The notes: generated from the letters alone by a model not told the origin. A stretch of DNA of 7,738 bases from Acidimicrobiaceae bacterium (GCA_003152555.1 PMAL01000072.1:4270-12007), one strand, 5' to 3'; shown: positions 1 to 6,723, counted from the first letter of the stretch. Made by a program: numbers and translations.

Positions 1-498
1 TACGGTGGCTACTCGCCCGACTTCGGCCTGTTACTGAGCGCGTTGTCGAGTGCGGGTTACACCGCGAGCGCCCACGTGATCATGTCCGGTGACGGCTCCA
101 ATAGCCCCTCGCTCATCACGTCAACGTCGCCCGCTTCGGCGGCCAACGGGGTCTACCTCTCTGAGGGCGCCGCGGGCAAGGTCAACTTCTTGACCGGCAA
201 GCTCGCCACTGCGTACGTGAAGCTGACGAAGATCAAGGCGTCCGTCGCCGAGTATGCCGCGCAGGCCTACGACGCGACTAACGCCATCATCGCCGCACTG
301 TCAAAGACGAACACACCTAAGACGGTGACCACGGCGCTGCGCAAAGAAGTTGTCGCGAACCTGCACAAGGTGAACTTCCAGGGCATCACCGGAACGATTG
401 CGTTCGCGGGTGACGGAGACCTGAGGAACGACACCGGCACGTCAGCCATCTCAGATGTGGTGAGCGGAACAATCACGTTCCTCACGAACCAGGGCTGA
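1..498 (+). CDS. Branched-chain amino acid type ABC transporter substrate-binding protein, C-terminal part (5' end outside window)
   Basis: The reading frame is open from base 1 to the TGA at 496-498 and gives about 165 residues, so this is the C-terminal part of a longer protein. The family (LivK/LivJ-like, periplasmic binding protein type I) captures an amino acid or related small solute outside the membrane and hands it to the LivHM permease. Visible hallmarks are the opening YGGYSPDF, a helix-rich stretch with AAQAYDATNAIIAAL around residues 90-104, and the closing F-x-G-x-x-G-x-x-x-F-x-x-x-GD pattern (FQGITGTIAFAGDGD) followed by a final beta strand. The liv permease and ATPase genes lie directly downstream, which supports the call. 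The substrate cannot be told from this fragment; such proteins also bind amides, urea or aromatic acids. Signal peptide and N-lobe are outside the window. The TTG at 43 is an internal codon, not a start. Confidence 0.85.
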   Translation, partial: YGGYSPDFGLLLSALSSAGYTASAHVIMSGDGSNSPSLITSTSPASAANGVYLSEGAAGKVNFLTGKLATAYVKLTKIKASVAEYAAQAYDATNAIIAALSKTNTPKTVTTALRKEVVANLHKVNFQGITGTIAFAGDGDLRNDTGTSAISDVVSGTITFLTNQG

Positions 499-522
499 TA
501 GTTTGAGCCATTGATGATGGAC

Positions 523-564
523 GTCATTGGGGCCGGGGTTTTACCCCGGCCCCAATGACTTTTT
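523..564 (+). terminator. Strong intrinsic terminator-like hairpin between the binding protein gene and livH
   Basis: Arms 523-539 and 543-559 are perfect 17-bp complements around a 3-nt TTT loop. They include a GGGGCCGGGG/CCCCGGCCCC core and are followed by TTTTT at 560-564. It lies 24 bp after the binding protein stop and 25 bp before the livH start. No promoter was evident between hairpin and livH, so it more likely attenuates read-through or stabilises the upstream mRNA 3' end than ends the operon completely. That would give a high binding protein to permease ratio, as is common in ABC uptake operons. Confidence 0.8.
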
Positions 565-589
565 AGAACCATAAGGACGACGCAACATT

Positions 590-1564
590 ATGGGATTCGA
601 GCACTTCTGGCTCAGCGGATTTGATCAGATTCATACGGCGTTTTGGACGTACTTGGCGGTGGGCCTTCAGAACGGTGCCGTCTACGCGATGATTGCGGTC
701 GGTTACACGCTCGTCTACGGCGTGTTGGGACTCATTAACTTCGCCCACGGTGAGGTCTTTATGTGCGGCGGTTTCGCCGGCGTCTTTCTCACCCGGGACA
801 TCCTGGGTGATCGAACCGGGACTGGCTGGGGTTCAGTGGCGCTCGTCCTCGCCGGCATTGCGATCGGGGCCCTCGTGAGTGCTCTGGTCGCAATAGGTGT
901 TGAACAGGCTGCCTATCGACCACTGCGACGTCGGCACGCACCAAAACTCGCCTTTTTGATTAGCGCCATCGGCGCTTCCTACTTTCTTCAAACACTCGCC
1001 GGCAAGGAGTTCGGCTACGGCGTGAATATCTTCCCGGGGCAAGTTTTCGAGCCGGGTCAGGTGATGTTCACCCTTTTCGGCACCACAATTCACACGATTA
1101 CCGTCGTGAGCATCATCGCCGCCATTGTCATGCTCGTGGTGGCGGATCGCATTGTGCGAGCTACCCGCCTCGGTCGGGGCATTCGCGCCGTTTCGCAAGA
1201 CGCCGAAACCTCGTCGCTCATGGGGGTCAACATCGACCGCACCATTACCATCACTTTCATCCTGGGCGGCGCGCTCGCCGGAGCGGCCGGATTCCTCTAC
1301 TCGCTTCAGAGTGGCATGGTCCAGAATGCGGGCACTGAGATTGGTATCTACGCCTTCACCGCGGCCGTCCTCGGTGGTATTGGCAATCTTCGCGGTGCGG
1401 CCCTCGGAGGGCTGTTCATTGGCCTCTTCGGAAGTTTTTCTGTTCCTTTCGCCTTTGAGGGCAACGTCCAGTGGACGGAGATCTACACGTTTCTTATTCT
1501 GGTCCTTGTGCTCATCATTCGCCCGACCGGTATCTTGGGTGAAAGATCGGGGAGGACAGCGTGA
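590..1564 (+). CDS. livH: Branched-chain amino acid ABC transporter permease LivH
   Basis: This is a 324-residue integral membrane permease, close in length to E. coli LivH (308). It forms one half of the membrane channel with LivM. Family marks are GAVYAMIAVGYTLVYG (29-44), the strongly conserved NFAHGE (50-55), and a cytoplasmic EAA-type loop at about 195-215 (GRGIRAVSQDAETSSLMGVN) that docks on the ATPases. GGALAGAAG (226-234) and GGIGNLRGA (262-270) lie near the C-terminus. Roughly eight hydrophobic segments are visible, including 20-44, 84-104, 165-186, 218-238, 254-283 and 297-312. The ATG at 590 is preceded by AAGGA at 573-577, a slightly long spacing of 12 nt. The stop overlaps the livM start by 4 bp. 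Substrate specificity is inferred only from the family. Confidence 0.92.
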   Translation: MGFEHFWLSGFDQIHTAFWTYLAVGLQNGAVYAMIAVGYTLVYGVLGLINFAHGEVFMCGGFAGVFLTRDILGDRTGTGWGSVALVLAGIAIGALVSALVAIGVEQAAYRPLRRRHAPKLAFLISAIGASYFLQTLAGKEFGYGVNIFPGQVFEPGQVMFTLFGTTIHTITVVSIIAAIVMLVVADRIVRATRLGRGIRAVSQDAETSSLMGVNIDRTITITFILGGALAGAAGFLYSLQSGMVQNAGTEIGIYAFTAAVLGGIGNLRGAALGGLFIGLFGSFSVPFAFEGNVQWTEIYTFLILVLVLIIRPTGILGERSGRTA

Positions 1565-2907
1565 CGATGTTTTCTCCCGCCAATCTGAAACGATTGTTCC
1601 TGATTCTCGTCATCACGGCCGTGGTCGCCGTGATGACCGGAACGCCCGGATCGAGCACGGCGTCTCCGACGACGGGCGTGCACGGCTCATTCCTAGAACG
1701 GGTGTCGTGGTTCGGGCTCTTCGTGGCGCCACGCTGGCTGTTGTTTACGACCCTCGGCGTGATCGTGTGGCTCGTCGTTTCGTTGTATCGTCCGCGAGCT
1801 CGATCGATTCGTCGAGGAATCGACACCGCGCTCGCGCTTCCCAAGGCTTTAGCGACCAAGCGCTCGACGCGCGTGGCGTTAATGCTGGTCGCCCTCGTCG
1901 TCGTGATTTTCTTGCCCAAGTTCGTGCACGAGTCGTTTTGGATGTACCTCATTGTTGAGCAGATTGGCGTGTGGATCCTTCTCGCACTCGGGCTCAACGT
2001 GGTGGTTGGCTTCGCGGGACTGCTCGACCTTGGTTTCGCTGCCTTCTACGCGATTGGCGCGTATACGACCGCCTGGTTGACGGGCGCGCTGCCCGCGCCG
2101 GCCCTCTTTCACCATCCAATTCCAACGCTCTGGGTCATTCCCATCGGCATTCTCGCGGCAATGATCTTTGGCGTCCTGCTGGGCACGCCAACGCTTCGCT
2201 TACGCGGGGACTACTTGGCGATTGTTACGCTGGGCTTTGCGCTCATCATCGACGACTTCGTCGAGACCCAAAGCGGAGTCACGGGCGGCGGGGTGGGTTC
2301 GGCCCCCGTACCGCACCCGGCGCTGAATCTTGGATTCTGGCACTTTCACTGGGGGATCACTCCGACGCCCTATTACTATCTCTGTCTCGTCTTCATTATC
2401 GTGTTCATCATTGTCTTCACGTCGCTCGAACGTTCGCGCATCGGTCGTGCGTGGGTCGCGATTCGAGAGGACGAAGTGGCGGCTGAATCCGTTGGCATCA
2501 ATCCTCTCAAGTACAAGGTCATGGCCTTCGCGGTAGGTGCTGCCAGTGGCGGCTTCGGGGGCGTCATGAGCGCCGGACTGGTCGGCATCGTCAACCCGGG
2601 TCTATTCACGTTCCAGATCTCGGTGAACGTGCTGGTGCTAGTGATATTTGGCGGCATGGGCTCGATCTGGGGTGTGGCGCTCGGGGCGATCGTCATTCAG
2701 ACGGCGACGAGCTATCTCGACAACTATCAACCCTGGGGATATCAGATCAATGACCTCTATATGTATATCGGGGCGCTGCTCATCATCATGATGATCTTCC
2801 GGCCGGCCGGACTCCTGCCCTCACGTCGGCGCGCTCGCGAGTTCGCCGCCGCCAAGGGCGATGAGCAGGTCCACACCGACGAGGTTCTGACGGGTGACCA
2901 ACCGTGA
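1561..2907 (+). CDS. livM: Branched-chain amino acid ABC transporter permease LivM
   Basis: This is the second channel subunit, 448 residues against 425 in E. coli LivM. The GTG start at 1561 overlaps the livH stop (GTGA) and has GGGGAGGA just upstream. The conserved permease core starts near residue 128 with GLLDLGFAAFYAIGAY (153-168) and RLRGDYLAIVTLGF (213-226). The EAA-type coupling loop GRAWVAIREDEVAAESVGIN lies at 295-314, followed by GGMGSIWG (364-371). Residues 1-127 are an N-terminal extension with three hydrophobic stretches (about 11-27, 58-76 and 104-119) separated by a basic, Arg-rich segment (78-102). Long N-terminal extensions are known in LivM proteins, so this is not a fusion. 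A polar tail (420-448) follows the last membrane span. The stop overlaps livG by 4 bp, which suggests translational coupling. Confidence 0.92.
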   Translation: MTMFSPANLKRLFLILVITAVVAVMTGTPGSSTASPTTGVHGSFLERVSWFGLFVAPRWLLFTTLGVIVWLVVSLYRPRARSIRRGIDTALALPKALATKRSTRVALMLVALVVVIFLPKFVHESFWMYLIVEQIGVWILLALGLNVVVGFAGLLDLGFAAFYAIGAYTTAWLTGALPAPALFHHPIPTLWVIPIGILAAMIFGVLLGTPTLRLRGDYLAIVTLGFALIIDDFVETQSGVTGGGVGSAPVPHPALNLGFWHFHWGITPTPYYYLCLVFIIVFIIVFTSLERSRIGRAWVAIREDEVAAESVGINPLKYKVMAFAVGAASGGFGGVMSAGLVGIVNPGLFTFQISVNVLVLVIFGGMGSIWGVALGAIVIQTATSYLDNYQPWGYQINDLYMYIGALLIIMMIFRPAGLLPSRRRAREFAAAKGDEQVHTDEVLTGDQP

Positions 2908-3719
2908 GCGACCAGGTCACCACCGATCTCATCATTCGCGCCGAAAAGTTGACGCTGCGCTTTGGCGGCGTGGTCTCGCTGCGCGACGTCTCGATCGACA
3001 TGCGCCGTGGCGAGATTCTCGCCGTCATCGGACCGAACGGCGCGGGCAAGACGTCACTTTTTAACTCACTCTCCGGCGTCTACCAACCCCAAGAGGGATC
3101 GATCACGTTCATGGCGCGTGACGCCGCTCCGCTCTCGGTGATTGGCAAGAAGGCTCACCAGATCGCTCAGGCCGGCGTGTCGCGGACCTTCCAAGCATCG
3201 CGGCTCTTTAGCGCACTGAACGTGTTCGAGAACATCAAGATCGGTGCCGAAGATCATCGGGGAATCGGACTCGTGGGTGCCCTCGTGAAGGGACCCGGTA
3301 CCCGCCGTGGCGAGCATCAATCCGATGAGGTGGTCATTAAGCTTCTTGAGTTCGTGGGACTCACGCGTGAAGCAAACCTGATCGCCTCGCAACTCTCCTA
3401 CGGCGCGCGTCGCCGTCTCGAGATCGCCCGGGCTCTCGCCACCGATCCCGAAGTGATTTTGCTCGACGAGCCAGCCGCGGGCACCAACCCTTCGGAGAAG
3501 TTGGAGCTCGCGGAACTCATTCGTCGCGTGCGTGACGAACGCGGCGTCAGCGTGTTGCTGATCGAACACGACATGAAGCTCGTCATGTCCCTCGCAGAAC
3601 GGCTCTACGTTCTTAACTTCGGTTCGGTCATCGCCGAAGGCTCACCGGCGGACGTGCGCGCCAATCCCGTCGTCATCGACGCCTACTTGGGTAGTTCTCA
3701 CGAGGAAACGAAAGCTTGA
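2904..3719 (+). CDS. livG: Branched-chain amino acid ABC transporter ATP-binding protein LivG
   Basis: This is one of the two cytoplasmic ATPases that drive the LivHM permease, 271 residues. Walker A GPNGAGKTS is at 43-51, the Q-loop RTFQ at 94-97, the signature LSYGA at 164-168, Walker B VILLDE at 184-189 and the switch histidine is H222 in IEHDM. The signature reads LSYG rather than the canonical LSGG; LivG proteins commonly vary here (E. coli has LAYGQQRRLEIAR) and the following RRRLEIARAL matches LivG well. The DEPAAGTNP after Walker B and the extended Q-loop to signature segment are also typical of LivG rather than LivF. The GTG start overlaps the livM stop as GTGA, and the stop overlaps the livF start. 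All catalytic motifs are intact, so it should be an active ATPase. Confidence 0.93.
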   Translation: MSDQVTTDLIIRAEKLTLRFGGVVSLRDVSIDMRRGEILAVIGPNGAGKTSLFNSLSGVYQPQEGSITFMARDAAPLSVIGKKAHQIAQAGVSRTFQASRLFSALNVFENIKIGAEDHRGIGLVGALVKGPGTRRGEHQSDEVVIKLLEFVGLTREANLIASQLSYGARRRLEIARALATDPEVILLDEPAAGTNPSEKLELAELIRRVRDERGVSVLLIEHDMKLVMSLAERLYVLNFGSVIAEGSPADVRANPVVIDAYLGSSHEETKA

Positions 3720-4432
3720 TGCTGACGGTCACCGACGCGGTAGTGCGATACGGAACGATTGAGGCCCTTCACGGAATCTCGTTCGACGTCCAACAGGGAG
3801 AGATCGTCGCGCTGCTCGGAGCCAATGGCGCCGGAAAGTCCACGACGCTGCGCATGGTCTCGGGCCTGCACGCGCCAGCGAGTGGCTCGATCATCTACGA
3901 GGGTCGCGATATCACGAAAGTCAAAGCCCACGAATTCGTCTCGATGGGCATCAGTCACGTGCCCGAGGGGCGTCGCGTATTCCCTCAAATGACGGTGGAA
4001 GAGAATCTGGAGATGGGTGCGTTTCGTCGTAGCGGGCCGCTGCGCGACGACATAGAAGAGATCTACGTGCAGTTTCCCATCCTTAAGGAACGTCGTAAGC
4101 AGCCGGGAGTCAACCTCTCTGGAGGCGAACAGCAGATGCTCGCGATTGGACGCGCCTTGATGTCCAAGCCCCGGCTGTTGCTTTTGGACGAACCCTCGAT
4201 GGGGCTCGCTCCCATGATCGTCGAGACGATCTTCTCGATCATTGGTCAGATTCGTGACGCGGGGACCACCGTCTTCGTAGTCGAGCAGAACGCGACCCAG
4301 GCCCTTCGTCTCGCCGATCGCGGTTACGTCATGGAGAACGGCCGAATCGTCTTCGGCGATACCGCGAAGAATCTCCTGACCGACCCGCGCGTTCGCGCGG
4401 TCTACCTGGGTGAATCAGTCGAAGGCGAATAA
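3719..4432 (+). CDS. livF: Branched-chain amino acid ABC transporter ATP-binding protein LivF
   Basis: This is the second ATPase of the importer. From the ATG at 3719 it has 237 residues, the same length as E. coli LivF. Walker A GANGAGKST is at 34-42, the signature LSGGE at 133-137, Walker B LLLLDE at 153-158 and EPSMGLAP follows. The usual switch histidine position holds Q190 (VVEQNATQAL), which is normal for LivF. Two starts are possible: TTG at 3716, with a 4-bp overlap with livG, or ATG at 3719, sharing one base with the livG TGA (TGATG). GAGGA at 3702-3706 could serve either. ATG is preferred because the family protein begins MLxV. The C-terminus ends in the usual AVYLGE segment. Confidence 0.93.
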   Translation: MLTVTDAVVRYGTIEALHGISFDVQQGEIVALLGANGAGKSTTLRMVSGLHAPASGSIIYEGRDITKVKAHEFVSMGISHVPEGRRVFPQMTVEENLEMGAFRRSGPLRDDIEEIYVQFPILKERRKQPGVNLSGGEQQMLAIGRALMSKPRLLLLDEPSMGLAPMIVETIFSIIGQIRDAGTTVFVVEQNATQALRLADRGYVMENGRIVFGDTAKNLLTDPRVRAVYLGESVEGE

Positions 4433-4438
4433 CGAGCC

Positions 4439-4921
4439 ATGCCGGGTGGAGAGGAACTACACCCCAGTGCTCAGCGGGTGGTTGACGTTTTGAAAGCCCT
4501 CGGCGCGGTCGGTCCCTTTCGAGAGTTCACCGTGCCCACCAAAACGGCCGCGGACGCCGCGGCGGCTTTGGAATGTGAGGTCGATGCAATCGCCAGCACC
4601 CTGGTGTTTATGGCGGACGACAAACCGGTCATCGTACTGAAGAGCGGAACCCTGCGCGTTGACGTAGAAAAAGTGCGCCAGTATCTAGGCGCAACGTCGG
4701 TGCGTCAGGCAACGCCCAATGAAGTGCGCGCCGCGACGGGTCAAAGCCTCGGGGGAGTGTCGCCCGTTGGATGGCCCCAGCCGATTCCGTGCCTGATCGA
4801 CAGCTCGCTGGCGCGCTTCCCACATCTATGGGCGGCCTGCGGCACTCCGAACGCGGTTTTTGGCACTACGTATGACGAATTGCGTTCTCTAACTAGCGCC
4901 ACCCCAATTTCGCTTCGCTAG
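4439..4921 (+). CDS. YbaK/EbsC family (aminoacyl-tRNA deacylase-like) protein
   Basis: This 160-residue protein has the YbaK/ProRS-INS editing domain across nearly its whole length. The family hydrolyses mischarged aminoacyl-tRNAs, such as Cys-tRNA(Pro) or Ala-tRNA(Pro), in trans. Seen motifs are RTA-like TKTAADAAAAL (34-44), ASTLVF (52-57), VIVLKSGTLRVD (64-75), the conserved GGVSPVGWP turn in the middle, and the C-terminal AACGTPNAVFGTTYDEL. In Haemophilus influenzae YbaK the essential lysine directly precedes the TL(L/V) strand. Here the aligned position is Ser53, so the classical lysine appears to be missing; Lys68 is nearby in the next strand. I recall that some actinobacterial relatives also lack it, so the reaction is uncertain. 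It starts 6 bp after livF with only a weak ribosome binding site, suggesting co-transcription and reinitiation after livF. A fold-level assignment is solid; substrate is unknown. Confidence 0.85.
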   Translation: MPGGEELHPSAQRVVDVLKALGAVGPFREFTVPTKTAADAAAALECEVDAIASTLVFMADDKPVIVLKSGTLRVDVEKVRQYLGATSVRQATPNEVRAATGQSLGGVSPVGWPQPIPCLIDSSLARFPHLWAACGTPNAVFGTTYDELRSLTSATPISLR

Positions 4922-5005
4922 ATCTGCGCTTGACCCTTCGGGTCCGTACTGATGTCACACCCTCAAAATACAGTGATTTATTGGGTTTTGACCATCTAAA
5001 AAAAC

Positions 5006-5034
5006 TTGCAACGAACACCTGTTCGCTTTATCAT
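5006..5034 (+). promoter_or_regulatory. Predicted sigma70-type promoter of the LysM gene
   Basis: A -35 element TTGCAA (5006-5011) and a -10 element TATCAT (5029-5034; one mismatch to TATAAT) are separated by exactly 17 bp. The predicted start is about 5041, giving a leader of roughly 30 nt. A LexA box fills the spacer, so repressor binding should block RNA polymerase. The assignment is by eye; CATATA at 5032-5037 is a less well spaced alternative -10. Confidence 0.65.
5012..5025 (+). promoter_or_regulatory. LexA (SOS) box 1
   Basis: CGAACACCTGTTCG has perfect GAAC-N4-GTTC half sites with flanking C/G, matching the known Gram-positive/actinobacterial LexA operator consensus. It lies between the -35 and -10 elements, a position that would give direct repression by LexA. 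Confidence 0.9.
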
Positions 5035-5037
5035 ATA

Positions 5038-5051
5038 CGAACAGGTGTTCG
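5038..5051 (+). promoter_or_regulatory. LexA (SOS) box 2
   Basis: CGAACAGGTGTTCG is also a perfect GAAC-N4-GTTC operator. It overlaps the predicted transcription start, 26 bp centre to centre from box 1 (about 2.5 helical turns). It is the exact reverse complement of box 1, and the match extends one base outward on each side. Confidence 0.9.
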
Positions 5052-5072
5052 TTAAAGTCAGGGGAGTCCGAA

Positions 5073-5510
5073 ATGGCTGCAGTAGAGGTATTCGAAGGTG
5101 AAGAGTTTCAGACACTAGAGAGTCGTCCGCAATTGCGGCTCGTCAAGATTGACAGCGCGCCGTCCGTCTCGCGTTATGGACTTCCTCTCGCCCAACGACG
5201 GGCCGCACGGGCCCTCATGATAAGGCGACGCCGTCGAACCCTCATTGCGTTGGCGTTATTGGCCGGTCTCACGATTCTTGCCCTGCCGGGCGTGGCCTTT
5301 GGTGGCGTGTCCAATGGTGGACTCTCGAGTGACAGCAATAGCAACGCGACGCTTTCCTCGGGCATGGTGTTCGTGGTCCAACCCGGCGACACTGTGAATT
5401 CGATCGCCCGGATGATCAATCCTGCTGATCCCAGTACCGCGCGATCAGCCCTCGTGCACGAACTGGGCTCGAAGGTCGTGGTACCGGGCGAGCGCGTCCT
5501 AATTCCCTGA
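5073..5510 (+). CDS. SOS-controlled membrane-anchored LysM protein, probable cell division inhibitor
   Basis: This is a 145-residue protein. Residues 1-45 are a polar cytoplasmic tail, and a basic cluster (RRRRR, 51-55) leads into one membrane segment (about 57-78), giving an N-in topology. A Ser/Asn/Gly-rich linker (79-97) and a single LysM domain (about 98-145) follow; VVQPGDTVNSIA is the typical first strand-helix and VVVPGERVLIP the last strand. LysM binds peptidoglycan. With the two LexA boxes upstream and nrdR downstream, it matches the position and build of Mycobacterium Rv2719c/ChiZ and resembles Bacillus YneA, SOS proteins that halt division. The inhibitor role is inferred from that context. 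The start ATG is supported by AGGGGAG six bases upstream. The LysM runs exactly to the C-terminus, and no hydrolase domain is present. lexA, the usual divergent neighbour, is missing. Confidence 0.82.
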   Translation: MAAVEVFEGEEFQTLESRPQLRLVKIDSAPSVSRYGLPLAQRRAARALMIRRRRRTLIALALLAGLTILALPGVAFGGVSNGGLSSDSNSNATLSSGMVFVVQPGDTVNSIARMINPADPSTARSALVHELGSKVVVPGERVLIP

Positions 5511-5533
5511 AATAAAAGGGATTTAGGTGTATC

Positions 5534-6013
5534 GTGAAGTCCATGCGCTGTCCTTTCTGTGCGGCAGATGACGACCGCGTCGTTGATTCTCGCCTGGCCG
5601 AAGACGGGGTGGCGATACGCCGGCGCCGGGAATGCTCGGCCTGTAGCCAGCGCTACACCACCTTTGAACGAATTGAAGAGATTGGTTTCTACGTCGTCAA
5701 GCGCTCGGGCGAGCGCGAACTCTTTAATCGCGCCAAGATCCTTAGCGGGGTTCGTGCAGCCTGTAAGAACCGTCCGGTCGATGAGGAGTCGTTGGAGCAG
5801 TTGGTCCTGGGGATTGAAGAGGCGATGCGACTGCTCAATCGTGACGTGTCGAGCGAAGAGGTTGGTCTCGTGACGCTCGAGGCGCTGCGTACGGTCGACG
5901 AGGTGGCCTACGTGCGGTTTGCGTCGGTGTACAAAGGTTTTGAGGGTACCGAGGACTTCGCCCGCGAGATTGGCATGCTGGTAAAGACCACCGCTCCCAA
6001 ATTGCGCGGCTAG
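5534..6013 (+). CDS. nrdR: Transcriptional repressor NrdR (ribonucleotide reductase regulator)
   Basis: NrdR senses ATP/dATP and represses ribonucleotide reductase operons. The zinc ribbon is intact: Cys6, Cys9, Cys34 and Cys37 (CPFC and CSAC), with the DNA-contacting DSR (18-20) and RRRRE (29-33) between them. The ATP-cone follows (about 52-142), beginning VVKRSGERELFNRAKI and ending with the RFASVYKGF signature. The length of 159 is close to the family (E. coli 149). Two starts are possible: GTG at 5534, with AGG about six bases upstream, or ATG at 5543, which begins MRCPFC exactly where most NrdR proteins start. The protein is 156 residues with the second. It follows the LysM gene by 23 bp with no terminator between, so read-through from the SOS promoter is likely. 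No NrdR box was seen here, so its targets lie elsewhere. Confidence 0.95.
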   Translation: MKSMRCPFCAADDDRVVDSRLAEDGVAIRRRRECSACSQRYTTFERIEEIGFYVVKRSGERELFNRAKILSGVRAACKNRPVDEESLEQLVLGIEEAMRLLNRDVSSEEVGLVTLEALRTVDEVAYVRFASVYKGFEGTEDFAREIGMLVKTTAPKLRG

Positions 6014-6015
6014 AC

Positions 6016-6723
6016 ATGCGCGTGCTGCGACTGCAACCCGAAACGGCCATGGCGATCTACGCGCATCCCGACGATGCGGACATCGCCGCCGGGGGACTGA
6101 TCGCGCAGTGGGCGAGCGACGGCTGCGCGGTGCACCTGGTTGTGATTTGTGACGGCGCGAAGGGTTCTCACGGTGGCAAGGTCGATTCGGAGTCGTTGCG
6201 CGGTGCTCGTCGAGAAGAGTTGCAGTTCGCGGCCGACCTCTTGGGCGCCACGTCGGTGCACGGTTTGGAACGTCCCGATGGCGAGGTCGTGAATGATGAA
6301 CGGCTTCGTGAAGAGCTGGTAGGACTGATTCGCACGCACCGACCCGAGGTGGTGCTCGGTCCCGATCCCACCGCGACCTTTTTTGGCGGGGTCTACATCA
6401 ACCATCGTGACCATCGTGAAACGGGATGGGCGTTGCTTGACGCCGTGGCCCCGGCCGCGGCCATGCCGCTGTACTTTCCGCGTCAGGGTCCTCCTCATCA
6501 GGTGCAACAACTACTGCTCAGTGGCACCCACGAACCCGACGTGGTCGTTGACGTCTCGCGAACGATCGATACCAAGGTGAAGGCGGTGCTGGCGCACGCC
6601 TCGCAATTGGCCGGTGACGCGGACGCCATTCGTGACTTGGTCTACGGCCGGGCCGAGCAGGCCGGCCGTCCGGTGGGGGTGGCGTTCGGTGAAGCCTTCC
6701 GCTGCGTTGAACTCGCCTTCTGA
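6016..6723 (+). CDS. PIG-L/LmbE family zinc-dependent deacetylase
   Basis: This 235-residue protein belongs to the family that removes N-acetyl groups from GlcNAc-containing molecules. Members include MshB (mycothiol), BshB (bacillithiol) and the conjugate amidase Mca. Motif AHPDD is at 16-20, giving predicted zinc ligands His17 and Asp20 with catalytic base Asp19. The second motif NHRDH (129-133) supplies the third zinc ligand, His133. ICDGAKGS (44-51) corresponds to the usual T-x-G-E/A loop. The protein is shorter than MshB or Mca (near 290-300), so it is nearer the generic LmbE/BshB size and substrate cannot be assigned. It begins two bases after the nrdR stop with no clear ribosome binding site of its own, and the downstream polymerase gene overlaps its 3' end, so it looks like an internal operon gene. 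If the host makes mycothiol, a thiol-related role is plausible but not shown. Confidence 0.88.
   Translation: MRVLRLQPETAMAIYAHPDDADIAAGGLIAQWASDGCAVHLVVICDGAKGSHGGKVDSESLRGARREELQFAADLLGATSVHGLERPDGEVVNDERLREELVGLIRTHRPEVVLGPDPTATFFGGVYINHRDHRETGWALLDAVAPAAAMPLYFPRQGPPHQVQQLLLSGTHEPDVVVDVSRTIDTKVKAVLAHASQLAGDADAIRDLVYGRAEQAGRPVGVAFGEAFRCVELAF

Larger units (their letters stand above)
4922..5072 (+). promoter_or_regulatory. AT-rich intergenic control region of the SOS-type promoter
   Basis: This 151-bp gap separates the YbaK-like gene from the LysM gene. It contains a short GACCC-TTC-GGGTC hairpin at 4932-4944 with no T run, then an AT-rich stretch (about 4967-5007) that could act as an upstream promoter element. 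The core promoter with two LexA boxes follows, and a good ribosome binding site AGGGGAG (5060-5066) sits 6 nt before the ATG at 5073. No open reading frame worth calling lies here on either strand. Confidence 0.7.

Noticed and set aside
1125..1958. Long open frame on the + strand overlapping livH and livM
   Set aside because: It is out of frame with two clear transport genes, is rich in Arg/Ser as expected for GC-rich shadow frames, and has no recognisable motif.
1515..1997. Open frame on the - strand antisense to livH/livM
   Set aside because: Antisense shadow of conserved coding sequence with no motif, ribosome site or plausible neighbour.
2426..2438. GAACGTTC in livM as a LexA box
   Set aside because: The half sites touch without the required four-base spacer and it lies inside a coding region.
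2783..2796. Palindrome ATCATCATGATGAT inside livM
   Set aside because: It encodes Ile/Met codons of a membrane segment and is explained by the coding sequence.
3066..3569. Open frame of about 167 codons on the - strand, antisense to livG
   Set aside because: It mirrors the conserved ATPase motifs of livG and shows no domain of its own.
4932..4944. Small GACCC/GGGTC hairpin after the YbaK-like gene as a terminator
   Set aside because: The stem is only 5 bp and no T run follows, so it does not qualify as an intrinsic terminator by eye.
5505..5522. TCCCT/AGGGA hairpin between the LysM gene and nrdR
   Set aside because: Five weak base pairs, an 8-nt A-rich loop and only a three-T run; unlikely to stop transcription.
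6401..6418. Tandem ACCATCGTG repeat in the PIG-L gene
   Set aside because: Two copies only, encoding the conserved NHRDH zinc motif; coding constraint explains it.
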